Below, in pieces: positions 21,273 through 25,154 of a stretch of DNA of 25,154 bases. The position numbers and the translations under genes were made by a program. The DNA is taken from contig CAZEUG010000024.1 of assembly GCA_964515055.1 (NCBI GenBank), forward strand, positions 1-25,154, read 5' to 3'. This DNA comes from QAMX01 sp964515055. Lineage in GTDB: Bacteria > Bacillota > Clostridia > Oscillospirales > QAMX01. The notes beneath the pieces were generated by a model. The model was given only the letters and a program-made list of their open reading frames with translations. It had not been told where the DNA came from and ran no database searches. How positions within the stretch are numbered: position 1 is the first letter of the stretch; the number at the start of each line of letters is the position of its first letter.

Positions 21273-22850
21273 ATGGATGCCGTTCTGACCATCCTGTCCA
21301 CGCCGTCCGGCCACAGGGAGGTGCCGTGTCGATGCGGCGAAACGCTGTATGCGGCGCTCGTGCAGGCCGGTGAAGCAGTGGAAGCACCCTGCGGTGGAAC
21401 CGGCCGGTGCGGCAAATGCGCGGTACGGGCGGAGGGGGCGCTGTCCCCAATGACGCCGGAGGAGCAGCACCTGCCGCCGGGCTGGCGGCTCGCCTGCCGG
21501 ACGCGCATTCTGGGCGATTGCACGGTGCAGCTGCCGGACGATGCTGGAACCATGGATGTTCTGACGGACACCGCACCTGCTGCGTTCAGCGCAGCTCAGT
21601 CCGGCTTTGGTGCGGCAATCGACATCGGCACGACGTCGGTGGCTGTGGCGCTCTTTGACCGGTCAAACGGCCGGTGCATGGGGGTGCGCGGTGCGCCGAA
21701 CTGCCAGCGGCGCTGGGGCGCGGACGTGGTTTCCAGAATCCATGCCTGCATGGAGGAGCCGGCCAATGTCACCCGCATGGCGGAGGAGATTCGCCGCCAG
21801 CTCCGCACCATGCTCGCAGAGGCAGCCTGCCAGGCGGGCATTCGCCCAACAGAGCTCTGCGCGGTGACGCTGGCCGGGAACCCGACCATGTGCCATCTCG
21901 TGGCCGGGCTGTCACCGGTTCCGCTGGGCACCCTGCCCTTCCAGCCGGTGAGCCGGTTCGGCGCCGATTTCAATGCGGCGTTTCTGGCAGCACCGCTCGG
22001 TGTGTCGGAAACGGCAGCCATCTGGATTCTGCCGTCTGTTTCCGGCTTCTTTGGCGGCGATGCTGTCGGTGCGGCCTGTGCTGTCGGTCTTGGAGATGCG
22101 GAACAGCCGACATTGCTGCTCGATGTCGGCACCAACGGCGAAATGGCGCTGGCGGCATCCGGGCGCATTGTCTGCTGCTCGGCTGCGGCCGGTCCGGCCT
22201 TTGAAGGCGCAAACATCATCTGCGGCATGGCCGGTATGGACGGTGCTGTTGCCCATGCTTCCCTGTCGGATGCAGGGACGCTGCAGCTTTCCGTGCTGGG
22301 CGAAGCGAAACCGCGTGGCATCTGCGGCTCCGGGCTGATTGACCTGCTGGCGGTGATGCGAAGGCTCGACGCCGTCGATGAAACGGGGCGGCTGCTGCCG
22401 CCTGAGGAAGCGCCGGAGGCAGCTCTGCCCTATCTGCGGCTGCATCATGGCGAGCCGGCCTTTTTTGTCGCGGAGGAGGTCTACCTCACGGCGGCCGATG
22501 TCCGCGCCCTGCAACTGGCCAAGGCAGCGGTGGCCGCGGGCATTCAGACCATGCTGGCGGAGGTCGGCCTGACCGCGAACGATGTGGCTGCGCTCGTTGT
22601 CGCCGGTGGCTTCGGCAACCGGATTGACCCGGTGACGGCTGCGCAAATCGGCCTCTATCCGCCGGAGCTGGCCGACAAGACAACGGCCGCCGGGAATGCT
22701 GCGCTGGCCGGTGCGGCGATTGCACTCGGCGGCACGGCGGCACAAGCATCCATCATGCAGCTCCGCGACCGAATGGAATCCCTGGAGCTCTCTGCAGACC
22801 CGCGCTTTTCGGAATTTTACATGGAAAATCTGAGCTTTGATACGCTCTGA
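21273..22850 (+). CDS. [2Fe-2S] ferredoxin-ASKHA ATPase (DUF4445; corrinoid-activator-like)
   Basis: A 525-aa cytosolic protein. Residues 1-90 form a plant-type ferredoxin domain with cysteines 40, 46, 49 and 75 (CGGTGRCGKC then ACRT). From 113 the ASKHA ATPase part begins, with GAAIDIGTTSVAVALFD (113-129), LLLDVGTNGE (281-290) and a late GGFGNRIDP. The layout matches RACo-type proteins, which use ATP to drive reduction of inactive Co(II) corrinoid proteins during methyl transfer. GGAAGGGG upstream supports the ATG. No corrinoid protein or methyltransferase is in the window, so the partner is unknown. It leads a likely operon with a fucosidase 20 bp downstream. Confidence 0.88.
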   Translation: MDAVLTILSTPSGHREVPCRCGETLYAALVQAGEAVEAPCGGTGRCGKCAVRAEGALSPMTPEEQHLPPGWRLACRTRILGDCTVQLPDDAGTMDVLTDTAPAAFSAAQSGFGAAIDIGTTSVAVALFDRSNGRCMGVRGAPNCQRRWGADVVSRIHACMEEPANVTRMAEEIRRQLRTMLAEAACQAGIRPTELCAVTLAGNPTMCHLVAGLSPVPLGTLPFQPVSRFGADFNAAFLAAPLGVSETAAIWILPSVSGFFGGDAVGAACAVGLGDAEQPTLLLDVGTNGEMALAASGRIVCCSAAAGPAFEGANIICGMAGMDGAVAHASLSDAGTLQLSVLGEAKPRGICGSGLIDLLAVMRRLDAVDETGRLLPPEEAPEAALPYLRLHHGEPAFFVAEEVYLTAADVRALQLAKAAVAAGIQTMLAEVGLTANDVAALVVAGGFGNRIDPVTAAQIGLYPPELADKTTAAGNAALAGAAIALGGTAAQASIMQLRDRMESLELSADPRFSEFYMENLSFDTL

Positions 22851-22870
22851 AAAATCAGGAGGAACGCACA

Positions 22871-24196
22871 ATGTCCAGCTATGTTACCCGCAAAACCCCG
22901 GGTGATACCGCGTGGTTTACCCATGATCGCTTTGGTATGTTTATTCACTGGGGCCTGTATGCCATGCCTGCACGGCATGAATGGGTCAAAAGCCGCGAAT
23001 GCATATCGGAAGAGCATTACGACCTGTATTTCAAGAATTTCAACCCCGACCTGTTTGACCCGAAGGAATGGGCACGTCAGGCCAAGGCAGCCGGCATGAA
23101 ATATGCCGTCCTGACCACGAAGCACCATGAGGGCTTCTGCCTGTTTGACAGCCAGTACACCGATTACAAATCCACCAACACACCGGCCGGCCGCGACCTG
23201 GTTCGCGAATATGTCGATGCCTTCCGCGCCGAGGGTCTGCACATCGGCTTCTATTATTCCCTGATCGACTGGCACCATCCGGAATTCCCGATCGACACAA
23301 TTCACCCGCGCCGTGACGACCCGGATGCCTTTGAACAGAGCAAGAACCGCGATGTTCGGAAATATGCGGAATATATGCGGAATCAGGTGCGCGAGCTGCT
23401 GACCAATTACGGAAAAATCGACATTCTCTGGCTCGACTTTTCCTATCCGACCTTCAAGGGCACCGGCGACAAGGCCTGGATGCGCGGCAAAGGCAAGGAG
23501 GACTGGGAGTCCGAAAAGCTGCTCGCCGTGGCGCGTGAGCTGCAGCCGCATATCATCATTGACAACCGTGCGCACATTGACCAGGATCTCTGGACGCCGG
23601 AGCAGTTCCAGCCGTCCGACTGGGTGCGGAGCGAAGGCAAAACCGGCGACCTGGTCACCTGGGAAGCCTGCCAGACCTTCTCCGGCTCGTGGGGCTATTA
23701 CCGGGATGAGACGAGCTGGAAATCCCCGGAAATGCTGATTCGCCTGCTGGTCAACAGCGTTTCGTGCGGCGGCAACCTGCTGATGAATGTCGGCCCGACG
23801 TCCCGCGGCTACTTTGATGCCCGTGCGGAAAAATCGTTGAAGGTCTATGGCGACTGGATGAAGTACAACAGCCGCTCGATCTACGGCTGCACAATGGCAG
23901 AGCCGGAATTCTTCGCAAATACGCCGCCGGACTGCCGCCTGACCCAGAGTGAGGACGGAAAGCGCCTCTACATCCACCTCTTTGTCTACCCGCTTGCACA
24001 GCTCTGCATGAACGGTCTGGCCGGAAAAATCGAATATGCACAGTTCCTGCACGATGGCAGTGAGGTCTGCTTCAACGAGCATCCGGAGGATCCGTATGGC
24101 GAGGGCAAGCCGACCGGCGATGATCTGGTTGTCTTCGAGCTGCCGCCGGTCAAACCGGATGTCACTGTGCCGGTCATTGAGCTGATTCTGAAATAA
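22871..24196 (+). CDS. GH29 alpha-L-fucosidase
   Basis: A 441-aa retaining fucosidase without a signal peptide, so probably intracellular. FIHWGLYAMPARHEW (24-38), KHHEGFCLFDS (84-94) and HIGFYYSLIDWHHPE are conserved GH29 segments. Asp189 in DILWLDFSYP is at the nucleophile position. The C-terminus has a small beta domain. AGGAGGA lies 8 bp before the ATG. Substrates would be imported fucosylated oligosaccharides such as mucin or milk-glycan fragments. It sits between a corrinoid-activator-like gene and a nitroreductase, an unexpected setting; no fucose catabolic gene or transporter is adjacent. Confidence 0.93.
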   Translation: MSSYVTRKTPGDTAWFTHDRFGMFIHWGLYAMPARHEWVKSRECISEEHYDLYFKNFNPDLFDPKEWARQAKAAGMKYAVLTTKHHEGFCLFDSQYTDYKSTNTPAGRDLVREYVDAFRAEGLHIGFYYSLIDWHHPEFPIDTIHPRRDDPDAFEQSKNRDVRKYAEYMRNQVRELLTNYGKIDILWLDFSYPTFKGTGDKAWMRGKGKEDWESEKLLAVARELQPHIIIDNRAHIDQDLWTPEQFQPSDWVRSEGKTGDLVTWEACQTFSGSWGYYRDETSWKSPEMLIRLLVNSVSCGGNLLMNVGPTSRGYFDARAEKSLKVYGDWMKYNSRSIYGCTMAEPEFFANTPPDCRLTQSEDGKRLYIHLFVYPLAQLCMNGLAGKIEYAQFLHDGSEVCFNEHPEDPYGEGKPTGDDLVVFELPPVKPDVTVPVIELILK

Positions 24197-24209
24197 CGGA
24201 GGCATGGCC

Positions 24210-24725
24210 ATGTCGGACACACTGCAAACCATTCACGATCGCCGGAGCTGCCGCTCCTTCCTGAAACAGCCGATTCCGCGGGAACAGCTGGAAGCCATCA
24301 CGTCCGCCGCTTCGCGTGCGCCGAGTGCGCGGAACCGCCATACCCGCCGTCTGACGGTGGTGCAGGATCCGGAGCTGCTGACGCTGCTGGCGCATACCGT
24401 GGCGGAGGCCATCGGTGCCGGAGAGGACTATTGCTTCTACAACCCGGATGCGCTGATTCTGACGTCCGATTCGTCGGACAATCCGCTGGCCAGAGAGGAC
24501 TGCGCCTGCGCACTGGAAAATATGTTCCTGGCGGCGGAGGCTCAGGGCATCGGCAGCGTCTGGATCAACCAGTTTTTCGGTATCTGTGACCAGCCAAATG
24601 TCCGCCGCGTGCTCAGCGCGCTGGGCATTCCCGCCGATCATCAGGTCTGGGGCTGCGCCGCGCTGGGCTATCCCGCTCAGAAAAATGAAAATCCGCCGAA
24701 AACGGATGAAATCGCCTGGTTCTGA
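24210..24725 (+). CDS. nitroreductase-family flavoprotein
   Basis: A 171-aa FMN-binding oxidoreductase of the nitroreductase fold. RRSCRSFLKQPI (about residues 12-23) and RAPSARNRHTRRLTVV hold the FMN-phosphate contacts, and ALENMFLAAEAQGIGSVWI is the conserved dimer/active-site helix. Of the two in-frame ATG codons, 24210 has GGAGG at a proper 7-bp spacing, while 24204 is almost on top of it. It starts 13 bp after the fucosidase, so co-transcription is likely. The substrate is unknown; many gut Clostridia carry several such enzymes. Confidence 0.88.
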   Translation: MSDTLQTIHDRRSCRSFLKQPIPREQLEAITSAASRAPSARNRHTRRLTVVQDPELLTLLAHTVAEAIGAGEDYCFYNPDALILTSDSSDNPLAREDCACALENMFLAAEAQGIGSVWINQFFGICDQPNVRRVLSALGIPADHQVWGCAALGYPAQKNENPPKTDEIAWF

Positions 24726-24814
24726 AGCGAAAACGCAAATATTTCCGCGAATTGGGAACCACCCAAAGAAGCATCAACACCCGTCTGCCGGATGCGCAGA
24801 CCACGACATAAGCC

Positions 24815-24847
24815 GTCCCCCGGAAAACCGCAGGTTCTCCGGGGGAC
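24815..24847 (+). terminator. candidate terminator after the nitroreductase gene
   Basis: GTCCCCCGGA (24815-24824) pairs with 24838-24847 and the stem continues to a GCA loop with one mismatch. Only GTTTG follows, so the T-tract is weak. The rest of the gap 24726-25060 shows no credible gene. Confidence 0.5.
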
Positions 24848-25063
24848 GTTTGCACCGGAGCGGCGCTGGCGAATGCGACGAACCGGAGACGATATCTGCC
24901 CATCTGCACAAAAACCGTGCGAAAAGGCGTGACGTGCCCCGGAAAAAACGCGGCATTGCAGCATTTTGAGAACGCATGACCGCCCAAACGCAAAAATCGT
25001 CCGCCGAATCGTTGACGTTCGCGAACGCCGCGCATTTTGACAAAACTTTTTTTGAAAAAGGGC

Positions 25064-25092
25064 TTGACAAACGGCGGCGAATCTGATATAAT
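25064..25092 (+). promoter_or_regulatory. full-consensus promoter of the tRNA
   Basis: TTGACA (25064-25069) and TATAAT (25087-25092) are perfect consensus boxes with a 17-bp spacer, about 40 bp before the tRNA. Confidence 0.9.
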
Positions 25093-25132
25093 AAACATCG
25101 CTGATTGCGGCGGATATCTTCGCGTTGGGTTT

Positions 25133-25154
25133 GCTGGTGTAGCTCAGTTGGTAG
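25133..25154 (+). tRNA. tRNA, 5' part only (probably tRNA-Thr)
   Basis: GCTGGTG (acceptor 5' strand), TA, then GCTCAGTTGGTAG (D-arm) is the start of a tRNA that the window cuts before the anticodon. The 5' sequence is typical of clostridial tRNA-Thr, but identity needs the anticodon. It may be the first of a tRNA cluster. Confidence 0.8.

Overview
The window looks like chromosomal DNA from a GC-rich, spore-forming Gram-positive bacterium of the Clostridia, probably Oscillospirales-like. The evidence is a cotJA-cotJB-cotJC spore-coat operon, a type II pantothenate kinase, teichoic-acid-type glycerol-phosphate genes, a large single-chain PurL and strong SigA-type promoters, nearly all with exactly 17 bp between the boxes. 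The short stem-loop elements at the left end also resemble interspersed repeats common in that group. Taxonomy is an inference. I see no transposase, integrase, phage gene or CRISPR array.

Left end (1-1091): non-coding. It holds three copies of a double-hairpin element, a 15-bp x 3 tandem repeat, an extended -10 promoter at 716-744 and a leader of about 340 nt with imperfect repeats and many T-runs. This leads into a four-gene surface-polymer operon (1092-4889, +): GT2 glycosyltransferase, polysaccharide flippase, CDP-glycerol glycerophosphotransferase and glycerol-3-phosphate cytidylyltransferase. A bidirectional terminator closes it.

Middle left (5072-12255, -): a small P-loop kinase-like protein; a GH38 alpha-mannosidase and ThuA-like pair behind a promoter with a palindrome just downstream; a membrane/zinc-ribbon gene whose well-placed start codon is followed at once by TAA; then an operon coaW-like, ruvX, yjjG-like.

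Middle right (12428-16415): a membrane-anchored polysaccharide deacetylase (+), the cotJABC operon (-) and, divergent from it, two bacterial-PH-domain membrane proteins (+; YdbS/YdbT-like). purL (16479-20210, -) follows. Its start is preceded by an SD-sequestering hairpin and an in-frame five-codon mini-ORF.

Right end (20403-25154, +): two half-size TauE/SafE permease genes; then a likely operon of a [2Fe-2S] corrinoid-activator-like ATPase (DUF4445/RACo family), a GH29 alpha-L-fucosidase and a small nitroreductase. The promoter of that operon has an exact 8-7-8 inverted repeat around its -10 box. The window ends in the 5' part of a tRNA, probably tRNA-Thr, behind a consensus promoter.

Most of the window is ordinary housekeeping and glycan metabolism. 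The items most worth a second look are the ATG-TAA gene at 9572-10060, the operator-flanked activator/fucosidase/nitroreductase operon, the purL leader and the repeat-rich leader of the surface-polymer operon.
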